From positions 1 through 64,000 of the forward strand of contig JASAND010006847.1 in assembly GCA_030248195.1 (NCBI GenBank): a DNA stretch of 64,000 nucleotides, read 5' to 3'. The position numbers and the translations under genes were made by a program. Origin of the DNA: Trissonchulus latispiculum (Eukaryota; Nematoda; Enoplea; Enoplida; Ironidae). How positions within the stretch are numbered: position 1 is the first letter of the stretch; each line of letters opens with the position of its first letter. The notes below the pieces were generated by a model that was given only the letters and a program-made list of their open reading frames with translations, had not been told where the DNA came from and did no database searches. Shown in pieces: positions 31,388-43,840 of this stretch.

Positions 31388-34300
31388 AAATAAAGATCAT
31401 CTTTTTACAGGAAAGCTAGTGTTGCTGATTTCCCTAACAATTCCCAGCTCTATCCGTATTTGAGGTTAGAGTTGAAACTAAAGTCGCCCATAGAGACTAT
31501 AAATCCCTGTTCCCCTGCTTCAAACGAACTCAACCCCAGTCGACCCCATTTTAGGTCAGCCATTGAGCCCTGGTTGTCAGCATACCACTACAGCCGGAGC
31601 ATCCACCTTTGCGTGCTGACCTTTGCCAGTGTCTTAGGTCCTGATCACATCTAGTCTAGCCTAGTCTATTCTAGCCTAAAGGAACCCTACCCGACTAAGC
31701 ACGACCCCAAATAACAACAAAGGTTTCTTGGAAATCACGACCCACCTCAAATAAAGAGATTTCAAGAAAGATCTCACAGAGTCTATTACATATACTTCAG
31801 TTTCGGCTTCTAAAAAGTTTTATTTTTCCGTATGATGCTTCAGTTCCTTCCTCCCTTCGCCTATTCTATCTCAGGATAACTACTGAACAAACATTTGCAG
31901 TTAGTAATTTCTGAAGGAGCTCCTTAAAAATTGAGTAAATATTTAAAGCATTAAGCAGCATTTGTGTTTCAGGAATAGAAGCAATCTAAACTCAATTTCT
32001 GCCTTCTTATATGTATTTGTTGGAGCTGAAATGCTTTGGCATTTGGCATTTAGATTGTAAATTTTCAGTTGACGTTGGGCAAAGATCAGAAAACTAGAAA
32101 AACAATGTGTTAAAACAGTGTAGGGATGGACTTTCTAGTTTTTTTATTTCTGCCCGACCCGTTCAACACAACAGATGATGGTCTCTAATTTCTGGTTAAT
32201 ATGTAAACCATGTGATGGCTTGGCAGCTTCCAGCTATTCCAGTAGGGTTCATTGAAAGTTGATTAATTAACGCTATGGATTCTCTTGAATTCATTAACGG
32301 AGTTGAAAGATAAGACTGGGGGACTTTAAATACGTTATGGCTTTTATCCATTAAAAGAATTTTTTCATTTATTGGTTTTCCAGTGGAGTGGCTAAAGCAG
32401 TTTTCGTAGCCACTGATTTTTCCAATTCCACTGGCTTTTTAGATGTGTTTTGTATTGTGGTGGATGTCTATTTTTTAAATTTTAAGTCGTAGTCACTGAT
32501 CTGTAAAATCAGCAAAACGACAGGTCGAAACCAGTTTCTTAGATTTTTAATCAATGTTCTCGTCAATAAATAAGCGTATGCGGGCAAAGTAGTGGTTCAG
32601 CTTTTTAGTTTACTCAGTGTTTTCTTTAGTTACATTTAGAGAAGGAAGGGTGTAGACTCTCAACGATTGAATATCCATACTGGAATGAGACGTACCAAAT
32701 GGTTAGTTCACAAAAGACTGTAGCACTGTTCAGGCTTATTCCAAGACTGATGTTGGCAATTAATTTATATGATAAATTTCAACTTTTAAGGTGAAACAAT
32801 GGACTAGCAGTTACCGATGAAGCAGATCCATGCGTAGTTGTTGATTAATCATCAACGCTTCAGAAGTACCCAGAACGCTAGACTAACTTTTGTAAATGGT
32901 TTGTATGTACAGGGCAGACGTTTATGAAGTTAGAAAGGGTTGCCTGAGATCACACGCGACTAAGTTATTATATTACTTATAGTTTATAAAAACTTTAGTT
33001 AGAATCATGGTGTAACTCCACCTAGCATTTATAGCTATAAAATTAAAGACATTTAGTGATATCTTAGTCAGTTTAAACAAGTGAGCGGTAATTTGTGTTG
33101 TGATCTCGTAATCAAGGTTTGTACTGGGATGCGAACTACTTAAACAAATAATGAAATTATAAAAAATGTACAAGAGGGGAAACAGAATATAATATCAACA
33201 AAAATCTGTTAAAAGGAGGATCAATACATGTCTCCACGAGGTTTTCATTACATCGCAATGTCTAACCAGTGCCAGCATTAAAAAACCGTTATAAAAATAA
33301 CATGTTGTGCCCAAAACGTGGAATTTTTTGTAGGGATATCATGTATGCTTTAAGGGATTATACCCCGTATGTTAATATGAAATGACGCAATTGAAACTAC
33401 ATAATAGCTTACAACTGCGATTAGCTATGTTATTAGCAGGTTAGCAGAAATCCAAAAAAGTTTATGTAAGAATCACAGAATTTTTCTCTTCAGTAATCCA
33501 GAGAAGAGTGACAGCTGTTATGTGTACAAATTACTTTGGATGGATTTGCACCTAAATACAATTCTCATTATTTTTTTGATTGTTGGAGAAAAGTATACGC
33601 GTGCCGCAGCATTGATTATATTAGAGTTATTTGGTTATCTTTGCTTCAAAGTTAGATGGTCCACTTAACAAAATTACATTCTGTAGTTATATGCTGGGAA
33701 CGTGTGGCTTAAGCACGGAGACCTTAATGGATACCAAACATCGGTTTCCCGTGGACTCCAATCTGGAGTCCTCCAACTTTATCTTTTTCTAGGTATTTTT
33801 ACCAGCACTTTTTCTTAACTACGAAGGCAGGTCCGTTGACCAATAAAGTTACAATAGATAGTGACTATTGAGGAGATCAATGTTTAATTTTCCAATTTGT
33901 TGCGCTGTCGGCAAACTCACCGTTTTCTATTAGGTTAAAAGGTAACATTTTATGGAAATGACACAAATTGTCGCAGTAAACTGGTCATTAGAATGAGAAT
34001 GGGGAATGTTGCGCACTGTATTAGCTGATAAGCTTACTGCAGAAACAAGGATTCTGAAAATTCTACACTAACCAGAGGTTTACAAATACATACAGTACAG
34101 GAGTCTGTTCTGTTCTGTACATCTAGTACATCTAGTCTGTTTTTAAGCTAACTTTGCATCATGTTTCCATGTAGATTCAGCGTCCGTCAGACTTTGTCGC
34201 CGGTGACAACCTGATCTACATATCGTCTACTTCAAGCAATTTGTCCCCTGGCGGCCTGGAACCACTCCCTTCCTCCACTTTCTTTGCTTGCTTCGTTTTC

Positions 34301-34676
34301 CACTACAATACCCAACTCGGTCGCATAGGGTGAATTTCAGCTGCTGTTTCACAGCTTCACATGCTTTGAAACAGTTGAGGGGTGTACATTAATTCATGTC
34401 CCAACCCAGCTACGTTTGGGAGGTTGAATATAAAGTGGAAGGAATGACTAGGTATCATTAAAGGAATTGTAGATTTTAGCTGTAGAATGGGCACAGACCA
34501 ATTAGTAAATTTTACACACATTTACGTTTTACACATGTTTTAACCTTTTGCATGGTAATTATTTTTCGATATTTTAGCGGCATACCTGAATTATTATTTG
34601 GTGTAAACTCCCCAACGGACGCCTCAACGGAAGTCTCAACGGCATAATTGTTCCTCAAATTTTTAGAAACAATGAA
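31388..34676. other. Long non-coding stretch; nested hairpin only
   Basis: No domain-bearing frame. Around 32382-32440 there is a nested inverted repeat: CCAGTGGA/TCCACTGG outside and GTGGCTA/TAGCCAC inside. The part next to 34677 may contain the receptor gene's promoter and 5' UTR, but no core promoter element can be assigned. Confidence 0.45.
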
Positions 34677-37584
34677 ATGATGAATAATTCAACGGATTCT
34701 AGAAATTATCCTGACGTGATCTCTTTTATTAACTTAGGATGCTCCACAGTAATGCTTTCATTGGCCTTAATAGGATTCTGTGGAAATGTTCTTACGTGCT
34801 ACATTTTCACACGCCCCTACATGCGGAGTTCAATAAATGTTTTACTAACAGGTAGGTATCCACAAGGTAACTATTTCTTTTTAATAATAACTAACTATAC
34901 GTACCGAATTCTTAGCCTTTCAGGCAGCTTTATTGTAGGGTTCTTATTTACTTTTCTACACTGCTACAACAACATAATCAAATAAATTACTTGATTTGTT
35001 TTTTGTTTATTAATGGATAAATATGAACGTAAGGCCAGCATGAATATATATGCCAATATGAATGAATAGTTTTAAGGTTTGCCCATCTAAATTCGTTAAA
35101 TTAATTAATCAATGTATGTCTTTTATAGGTCTTTCCCTTTGTGACGGAGCACTCTGTATTTTGGGGGCCGCTGTCTTTGCCCCTCTTGGAATTTATTCCT
35201 TTGCTGAATCTCAGACATTTCTAAGTGTTATTTCCTATCTAACTGTTTGGGTCTATCCCACTGCCCTCTGCGCTCAGACAGCCTCTGTTTGGACTCTTGT
35301 TGTAATAACAGTGGAACGATTTATTGCGGTAAATTATCCGCTTCATGCTCGCAGCTTTTTAAGTCCTAGAAAGGCCCGCATTGGCTTTGCACTAGTGCTA
35401 ATCTGCTCTATTGCTTATAATTTGGTACGATTCTGGGAATTCCGTCTGGTTAAAGCTGAAGGCGGCGAAGGGATGGTTTTCCAGGAATGGCTCAAACAAA
35501 ATCCCTCCTATAAACGATTCTACATGACTTGGGCCTACCTTGTTGTCCTTTTTATTGTTCCCTTTGTTATCCTGCTTACACTAAACAGGTTGGTTTCTAT
35601 GAGTAGACATTTTTCAATTTTGAGGTATTTCAGTTGCTTTGGGTTGGCTTTTACTCGCAGAGAGTGAACCGCAGGTAGGATAATAAAATATACCAGTCAC
35701 ATATAACTCATAACATTACCTTAAGGTTGAGGGTCTAATAGCTAAGAGGGTACCGTCGAATGCAAATGCATATCTATTCGTCATGCCAAAGTTGCTAGAA
35801 CCTGGTAATGATACTTTAACTTAATCCCAATCTGAAGTAAATGAAAGCACAGAGTCCGCCAAAAATTCTCCTAAGCCTATGAGCGCTCATAAATTCAGCT
35901 TAGGTCCTCACTTAGGAGAAATGAGTTTCAAAGGTTTCTCATTAGTTAGCAGGGCTAACCACTACTCCTAACTTTTCTCCTAGTCCTTTGTTATGGGCAG
36001 TGCCAGCTGAAGTTAGGTAGGAGAATTAGTTTGAAACGTGTATAGGAGGTGTCCTACCTTCCTCCTCGACAGCTCCTAGATATCCTCCTAAGTACCCTCT
36101 TGGGAGGATACTTAGTATCTTTTGCAACTGTGCCCTGGTATGTCGTCGGGTTAAGTGTTCTCAGACAGAACGCAAACCTACCAACCAATTTTAGAGGGTA
36201 GGCGTGCGGCCTAGTCGTAGTCGACGCCGTGAGTTCTCAATAAAGCCGGTGCCCTGGATTTAATGAATTCACGAATTTAGTGGCTTCATGAAACCTCTTT
36301 GGTTAATTATTAAAATAATTAAATCAATTTAAATTATTAAAATATAAGTTAACAGGTATTTGAAAAATAAAGGAAGTTATTTCAAGTATGTACAAATATT
36401 TACATGTTCAGAAATATAAACGTATAACTTTAAACATAGGTAGATAATCTATTTCGAAAATGTAAACTTTATACGTGAATATTTGAATAGCACTTAAAAT
36501 GTTTATTTTATTTTTAAAATATTTAATGAACGCGATGTTTTCTTTTTTCAAAAATTTTAGTATCTTTGCATTAACAAGTAATAACAATTAGCCGGAATCC
36601 AAATGCGACGTATTATTAGCTACCTGATGCCTGTTGTCGCGCAAAAAGGCATGACTAAGAGGAAGTTCTAACTCGCAATAGCTTTGATGTCTCCTATGTA
36701 GTGCCAAAAATAATTCTGCTCCAGAATCAACCCTGATACTTTAAGTTGATAGAATAGCCCGAGCAGCCCGAACGGCCCGCGTCGGTTGGGGCCTGTGGTG
36801 TTTCTCGGTTCGGGCTCAGTTCGGGCCACAAGAATTATTTCTCGGGCCGGGTCGGCCCGAGGCCGAACCAAGCCCGAGCCCGAACCGAGCCCGAGGTCAG
36901 ATTCACGGCCCGAGCACAACCCTAGTTGCACTTATAGCTTGCATTATAGGTAAAGTTTCTATATATAGTTTACCATACTGTAGATACATCTTCATTTTGA
37001 GTTTTCTAGAATTTGCCTTTAGTTGTTTTCCATATATCGGCAGTGAATAATCTAAAGAGTTCATTTTGCATAATCTGTTCTGTTTCCCTACGGCATAGAT
37101 TGCCTGCATCTTTTGTTTCAGTGTCATAATTACTGTGGTACGGAAGGCCAAAAAACATCGGGAAAGACTTAGCCGACAGCAAACTAAGGAACATAAAACT
37201 ACAACCATGATGGTGATTGTAATCGTCTGTTTTCTCATCTGCAGTACGCCTCCGCTTATTCTAAATCTAATTGAAACTTTTAGTCAATCAGATTCATTCA
37301 AGGAAAATGAATGGTTTCATATAATCATTGATATCTGTAATTTGTTGGTAATCTTCAACTCCACCGCCAATAGTTTCATTTACTGTAAATTTTCACACCG
37401 ATACCAGCAGATTGCCCTGAACCTGCTGAAACAAGCGTGCCCTTGCCTTGGCAAAAGACAATATCAGCAGTGTTCAGAGCAACCACCTGTCAGTTGTGAT
37501 AATCTTAGAAATGGTAGCATAGTTAGCCAGTTTGCCAAACCGGTGCAGTTGGTCAATTCTTCGGACGCGGGAGTAAAAGTATGA
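34677..37584 (+). CDS. Peptide GPCR, rhodopsin family, FMRFamide-receptor-like; three exons
   Basis: Exons 34677-34851, 35129-35588 and 37122-37584 join in phase (175+460+463 nt) into 365 codons. Introns begin GTAGGT and GTTGGT and end TATAG and TTCAG. The start is the first of two adjacent ATGs. Seven membrane segments are visible: TM1 with G36-N37; TM2 with D64 (LTGLSLCDG spans the first junction); TM3 ending E121-R122-F123 (the DRY box); TM4 at 143-163; TM5 at 191-212; TM6 with STPP at 253-256; TM7 with N295-S-F-I-Y299 in place of NPxxY, a form common in FMRFamide-type receptors. Basic third loop, Cys-rich tail (ACPC) for possible palmitoylation. It should sit in the plasma membrane and couple a neuropeptide to G proteins. 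There is no Cys at the usual TM3 position or in loop 2. Apparently intact host gene; further 5' exons cannot be excluded. Confidence 0.9.
35866..36120. repeat. Intron 2 hairpin-rich repeat built on TCCTA/TAGGA
   Basis: Perfect 10-bp inverted pair TTCTCCTAAG (35866-35875) and CTTAGGAGAA (35911-35920) around the palindrome TGAGCGCTCA. More TCCTA/TAGGA words and a TATCCTCC/GGAGGATA pair follow to about 36120. Probably a small transposon relic inside the intron. Confidence 0.5.
36750..36910. repeat. Intron 2 GCCCGA-rich block
   Basis: About 160 bp of GC-rich words GCCCGA/TCGGGC in both orientations (GGTTCGGGCTCAG against GAGCCCGAACC). It stands out against AT-rich intron sequence. It resembles, in style but not in word, the GATC blocks at 20604 and 59469. 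Confidence 0.75.
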
Positions 37585-38337
37585 AAACAGTGGATTTATG
37601 AAGAGATAAAACATGCTCAACAGTACATAGATTAACTGTAGACTTGAACAAATGTCTCACGGTGATACTTTGTGTTCTAAATAAACTTGAGCTAGGGTGT
37701 GACAGGGGGATATCGAATCGCAAAATAACTTTTACTTGCTTATACTAATTAGGTTTTTATGATAAGAATTCTCATGATAAGAAAACAGGAAGTCACTAGG
37801 TCAGTAATAGCCTAGATAAAGGTTAGCAAAAGAGAGAAAAATCTAGTATCATGAACCATTATCTTTCCAAAATAGCTGAAAATGCCATGAGGTGGATTTT
37901 AGGAAAATTATTAGACTAGGTACTGTAGAAGTAGATGATTTGCCGTCTTTCTAATTAGTGATTCTCCACTTTGTTTGTTATATTTAGAGCTTATCGCTCG
38001 ACAGCTAGTTTCAACCTAAATTTAGTAGCAGTCAAATCCTATGGAAAGCTCTTTATTATGCAGGCAGGAATTAATTTTTACTTTTTTGACTGGGACCTAA
38101 CCAAATTCAGGATTCCATTGCCCGCAGTCGATTCACTGCACTGTTTTTCTTATACGGTACGCCACGGTAGCTTAGACTAGCTTCACAACATCTATATTTT
38201 ACCGTATGTCTGGAATTAAAATTAATATTTAAATACTATCTGCTATGATTTGATTGCCTTCAGTTGTTAATATGTTCAGTTATTTTTATTTCTAAGCAAT
38301 TATTGTTACGTTTCATTGTTTATTTATTTAATACTGT
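37585..38337. other. Receptor 3' flank, no further gene seen
   Basis: An AATAAA-like AAATAAAC at about 37678 could serve as the receptor polyadenylation signal (low confidence). No other feature was recognised. Confidence 0.4.
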
Positions 38338-38458
38338 TGTTGGGATTATGAATTAAATTAAAAAGTTTAGGAAAAACCAAGATAGTATCTATGTAGTTTC
38401 TTGGCTATCGTATTAAATGAGTATAGCTGTTGTTATCAGCTTCCTGAGAATTCTAATA
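38338..38458 (+). repeat. 5' LTR, 121 bp
   Basis: Begins TGTTGGGATTATG and ends TTCTAATA, identical to 44451-44571. It is very short, and its end lies only 16 bp before the gag ATG, so the PBS sits immediately in front of the start codon. Confidence 0.92.
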
Positions 38459-38474
38459 TTGGCGCACTGAAACT

Positions 38475-41363
38475 ATGAATCACGATAGCTTTGAGCCTTT
38501 TCTTCCTGATGAAGATGATTGGGCATCGTACTCTGAACGGATTCAGCTATATTTTCTGGCGCACGACATCGAAGATCAACAGAAAAAAGCAGCTATACTG
38601 CTTACGCGTATGGGCAAAGAGACGTACGCTTTGGTCAAACGTTTGTGCGTTCCCGATAGTCCTAGCCAGAAAACTTTCAATGAGCTTGATGCTTTATTGC
38701 AAACTCATTACCAACCCAAGCGAATCCTCATTGCAGAACGTTTTAAATTCCATCAGACCATTCAGTCTGACTATCAAACTATAAACGATTTTGTGGCAGT
38801 GCTTAAAGAACGTTCTAAGTTTTGTGATTTTGGGAATACCCTCGAGGATATGGTACGGGATCGGTTTGTTTGTGGACTTTCCGATAATAAGATTCAGCAG
38901 CGTCTTCTGGCAGAAGAGCATCTGACTCTTGATAGGGCTGTTACCATCGCTACGGGCATGGTTCAGGCGAAGGAACAGGCTCAAACTTTACAAAGTGGGA
39001 GAGTCAATGGTGCAAAGACAGTAAACCTGGTCCAGTCGTCGCAGCAAGCCCGTAAATGCTATCGCTGCGCAAACCCGGGACACTTGGCAAATTCGTGCCC
39101 CCATTTAAAGGCACGATGCCGGTCCTGTAATAAAGTGGGTCATCTGGCTGCCGCTTGTCGCAGCCGTCAACCCGCTGCTAATCGAAAACCAAGAACCACC
39201 GCTTCAGCTACATCTACTCAAAGAAAACCGAAGTCCTCCAAAATCCGTTATGTAGATCAAAACTCGACGGATGACAGTGATTCTGAAGAGGAAAAAGAAT
39301 CATCCAAGGAACAGGGTTCCAAACCTCCTACGGTTTTCTATGTTCGGTCAATTTCTACCCGCCCCTACAACCCACCTTTGACAGTAACTGTGAACATTAA
39401 CAATAAACCAGTTCATCTTGAGATTGATACTGGTGCTGCTGTTTCTATTTTGAATAAGAAAATTTGGGTGAAACATTTTTCAGATGTTCCTCTGAAACAT
39501 TCCTCAGCCAAATTGATCGGGTATGGTGGCCAGGACATTAAAGTTCTTGGTAAAACCCGGGTTATTGTGTCTTACAACCAACAGGTCAAGAATCTGCCTG
39601 TCCTCGTAGTAAAGAGCAAGGGTCCTTGTCTGCTTGGAATAGATTGGCTACGACAGCTGAAACTAAATTGGGCTTCCCTTATCCATTGCCATCAGGTTCA
39701 ACTTAAAGATTTGAGTTCCAATCCTGCTCTTACCCAGTTATTAGAAGAATTCAATGATTTGTTTCAGCCTGGCCTCGGAACCATGAATGGTCCTCCAGTT
39801 ACCCTTAAACTGCAGCAGTCTGCAGTTCCTAAATTTTTCAGGCCCAGAGAGGTTCCATTGGCACTGAAACATAAAGTTAATGAAGAAATCGACAACCTTG
39901 TGAAACAGAAAGTTTTAGAACCTGTCGAATTTTCAGATTGGGCATCACCAGTAGTCCCTATCGTCAAACCTACCGGAGCAATACGACTATGCGGTGACTT
40001 CAAAGTGACATTAAATCCCGTCATGGAGATTGACAGATTTCCTCTTCCTAAAGTGGAAAACTTGTTCCAAAAACTTGGCAAAGGGTCGAAGTTCAGTAAA
40101 CTGGACATGTCACAAGCATATCTTTAGCTTCCACTTGACAAAAACAGTCAACTCCTAACTACCCTAAGCACCGAAAAAGGTTTATACAAGATGCTACGCT
40201 TACCGTTTGGGGTTGCTTCAGCCCCGGGCATCTTCCAACGAAGAATGAATGCAATGCTTGGGCATCTTGATGACGTTGCGGTTTTGCTGGATGATATTGC
40301 TATTACTGGAAAAACTGATGATGAACATTTAAAGAATCTGAGAAAAGTTTTTGAGATTTTACGGTCCAACAAAGTCCGTTTGGGTCTACCAAAATGTGCC
40401 TTTTTCCAGAACAGTATTGACTATCTGAGTCATGTTTTGGATAAAGATGGCGTCCACAGCTCACCCAAGAAGGTGAAGGCAATAATGGAAGCAAAACTTC
40501 CAGAGAGTGTTGGGGAGCTTCGTGCATTCCTGGGCTTGATTAATTACTACGGCAAATTCATTCCACAGTTGGCGACGAAAGCAGCTCCTTTGAATTCCTT
40601 ACTAAAGAAAGGAAAACAGTTCGAATTTAACGACAGCTGCAAGCGAGCTGTAGAAGAAATTCGAAACTGCCTTCTGTCTAGCCGGTGTTTAACTCATTTC
40701 AATCCTGATCACCCGCTTCTACTGGCATGCGATGCGTCTCCAGTGGGCATTGGCGCGGTCTTGTCACAAAAATTCGATGAAAAAGAAAAACCAATTGCGT
40801 TTGCATCCAGGAGTTTGAATTCAGCTGAACGCAATTATAGCCAAGTAGAGAAAGAAGCTTTAGCAATTATCTTAGGAGTAAAGAAGTTTTTCCAATACGT
40901 ATATGGAAGAAGATTTACACTTTTCACAGATCATAAGCCGCTTACTGCCCTGTTTGGTCCAAAGAAAGGCATTCCAGTGATCACAGCGTCCAGGATGCAA
41001 CGATGGGCGGCATTTGTATCAGGTTTTCAGTATGACATTGTCTACAAACCTGGGTCCGAAAACGGGAATGCCGATGCAATGTCCAGACCTCCTTTCTGTG
41101 CAGATGACACCTGCTCGGAAGGGAATCTGAACGAGATCCATTCAATCTCGGTTTCGGACCACGCACCGTTGCCTATTACTTTCGATGAATTGAAGAAAGA
41201 GGCCGAGTCAGATGCGGTTTGTCTTCAATTGAAAACCTACATCACAACGGGCAAAGTGAATTGGAAAGAACCTGCGCTGAAACCCTACGTCCTGTCGAAA
41301 CGAGCTAGCTGTTATCAACGATTTGGTTACATGGAGAAGCTTACCCATTACCTACTTCATTGA
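38475..41363 (+). pseudogene. gag-pol: gag-protease-RT-RNase H of the Mag-like element, one nonsense codon
   Basis: The start ATG at 38475 follows the PBS. In order: Gag; two zinc knuckles CYRCANPGHLANSC and CRSCNKVGHLAAAC (residues about 196-230); retropepsin IDTGAAVSIL with LLGIDW; RT; RNase H with LACDAS, EKEALAII and FTDHKP. A TAG at 40125-40127 interrupts SQAYL*LPL, where related elements have Q, consistent with C-to-T change of CAG. The frame is otherwise open to 41363. The RT catalytic motif reads VLLDD where gypsy elements have (Y/F)xDD, so the aromatic residue is replaced by Leu. Both changes should cripple RT. Gag and protease look intact. Integrase follows only as remnants. Confidence 0.9.
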
Positions 41364-41900
41364 AAGGTAAGTGATCGCTCTCTACACGAAGGTACCCTGG
41401 AGACAGAGATGAGTCCTAGTAATCGTTGTTCTGGTGGCCAGAGATAATCCCAGTTAGTAGCTTAATTCCTGTGACTCTTGTGTAGAGCAGCTCACGTCAT
41501 AAGAACGAAAAGCAGTGGGAAGTAAAGATTTGGGAAAGACACGACTTATCCGGTTCGTTATTGGTTAAGACAGCGGCAGTAAGTGGGTGGAGATTTCCTA
41601 TCTATTTTAGCGCAATATAATGGCCTTAGCGGGTATTTTCGCCCGCTTCGGTTTTCCTAAGGTTTGGTGTCAGACAACGGTCCACTTTTTCCTTCCGGTC
41701 ACCTGCAAAGTTTTTGCAGGCGAAACGGGATTCGTCAAGTTTTCAGCCCTCCATATCACCCCGAGTCCAACGGATTAGCAGAGAGAATGGTCCGTACGGT
41801 CAAGACCTTTCTCAGAAAGAATGGCTCTACCAAAGGAAACCTACAACAGAAGTTATTGCAGTTCCTTCATTTGTACCGTTCCACTCCTAATCTGTTATAA
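41364..41900 (+). pseudogene. Degenerate integrase of the Mag-like element
   Basis: Fragments in shifting frames: FWWPEI near 41430, DSGSKWVEI near 41570, FARFGFPK near 41640, then a clean frame 41664-41892 with VSDNGP and SNGLAERMVRTVK, the second Asp and the Glu of D,D-35-E. The zinc-binding N-terminus and the first catalytic Asp region are largely lost through indels. The frame breaks at 41892, where the antisense insert begins. Confidence 0.8.
41796..41892 (+). repeat. 97-bp direct repeat flanking the antisense insert, left copy
   Basis: Identical by eye to 43841-43937 (starts ACGGTCAAGACC, ends CCACTCCTAATC). It encodes integrase residues VKTFLRKNGSTKGNLQQ and onward, so this part of the host element is present twice. 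Confidence 0.93.
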
Positions 41901-43840
41901 GTATCTTCAGGATAGCAAAAACATGAACTGGCTTAAAGTAACAACTGGCTCTCTGCATTAGCAGTTAGCCAATCTCACAAAAGAACAATTACAATATCGC
42001 TACAGCATATTAACATATCTAAGGATTGTTAGCTATCTTTATCTGTCTACAACACCTCCACTTCTATTTTTAATTCTGTCTTTTGTATTTCTCTCTTTCA
42101 TAGGCCAGGGGGTCCTGGCGCCTTGTCGGTCTCCTGTATCTTGCTGGGTATCGTCGTTGCGCATCTGGTGGCCTAGCTGCTATGTGTGCTGGGCCAGCCT
42201 GTATCGCAAGGCCGACAATCGGCAAGCCCGCTGCCGCACCGGCCCCGACCGCTGGGCCAGCCTGTACCGCAGGGCCGACACCCGGCAAGTCCGCTGTCGC
42301 CCCAACCGTGGTACTACCTGCCCAGCTAGGCAGGTACCAGTCCAGTTCGGCTTGCGACTTCTCTGGTTCCCTTCGGCGAACTTGGCTGATGTGGCGCCGG
42401 AGAATTCCGTCGTCATTACTCTTTACTTGTACGATACGGCTGCCTTCCCATCCGTACACGGTCCCTCGTTCCCATGCACCCTTTCCATAGTGATAACGAA
42501 GGAACCATACCAGCTGTCCTTTCTTGAATTTTGTAGGTTCGGCAACCTCGTGTCCGTCTCCCTGCTTGCAGCTCTCTCGCCAGTGGTCATACTTTGTAGA
42601 TAGATTTCGACTCCACAACAGTTCTGCCGGCGATTTCCCCGATTCTTTCTTGGTCGACCTGTAAGAAAAGAGAAGATCAGAGACCGCTGTGCTAATCTGT
42701 GTTTCGAGACAAACGGAGCGTTCCCTAGTTTCTGTTTAAACATCTTCACATATCTCTCCGCTAGGCCATTTGACTGAGGATGCTGCGCCGGAGCAAGAAT
42801 ATGACGAATGTTATTCTGTAGGCAAAACTGCTGAAACAAACGCGATGTGAATGAAGTTCCGTTGTCAGTCACAATGTACCTAGGTAACCCGTAGATTGCA
42901 AACATCCGTTGAAGTGCACAGATTGTAGGTTGTGAAGACACATTTGGAACGGCGACGACCTCTAACCATTGAGAGTAACTATCGACCACCAACAACCAAT
43001 AGTTCCCGTGAAAAGGGCCCAAGTGGTCTATATGTACGCGTTCCCAGGCTTTGAGAGACGGGGGCCAGGAACTGTTTTGGGCTGGAGGGTTACTTTGGTT
43101 ACTTTGACAGTGTGTACACCTTGCCACAAATTTCCGGATGTCTGAATCTATTCCGGGCCACCACACGTATTGCCGGCCTCTTGAAGCCATTCGGGTTTGA
43201 CCCAGATGACCTTTGTGCAAATCTTGCAAGATTGCGCTACGCAAACTCTTCGGGATGATTATTCTGTGCCCCCACATAAACAGACCATTTGATTCTACAA
43301 ATTCGTACCGTTTAGAGTAGAATTCCTTCATCTGGTCGGGTATCTTCTTCGGCCAACCGTCGTTATGCCAACTCTTTAGCTTCTGCAGCTCTGGATCTTC
43401 TGCAGTCTTTTCACGGAGATCCTTGATGCCAATGGGGAGAGGTAATGTTGTCAACCAGTATTCAGCGAGCTCATGAACTTCGCGACTCTCAGGATCTTCC
43501 TTTCCGCTTCCACCACCGGTTGACGGCAGTCGAGAAAAGGCATCTGCGTTGGCATGGCTAGCGGTGGAGCGATATTGAATCTGAAAAGTCAGTGACATCA
43601 GTATCAAAGCCCAACGTTGTAGTCTGCTTATTGAAAGAATGGGTAAGGCCTTGGAAGGGTGAAACAGGCTCGTCAGGGGTTTATGATCCGTTTGCAAAAT
43701 AAAGTATGTACCAATGAGATACATGTAGAATCTTTTAACAGCAAAGATTATAGCATAGGCTTCCTTTTCGATCTGAGAGTATTTCTTCTGTGTATCACTT
43801 AGCGTTTTTGATGCAAAAGCAATGGGCTTATGACGTCAAG
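41893..43840 (-). pseudogene. pol: Antisense fragment of a second Ty3/gypsy pol (RNase H-integrase)
   Basis: On the minus strand coding starts abruptly at about 43835 inside RNase H (KPIAFASKTLS, then LQTDHKPLTSLF). It continues through an HHCC integrase finger (LHKGHLGQTR..CTHC), catalytic Asp in HIDHLGPF, VTDNGTSF, and Glu in SNGLAERYV. A frameshift near 42640 moves the frame; the C-terminal tail then runs 42618-42070, ending in Pro/Arg/Ala-rich sequence. 41893-42069 is its 3' non-coding end. The fragment has no LTRs and no short target duplication; it is bounded by the 97-bp direct repeats of the host element. The sequence differs from the host element's integrase, so it comes from another family. 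Confidence 0.9.
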
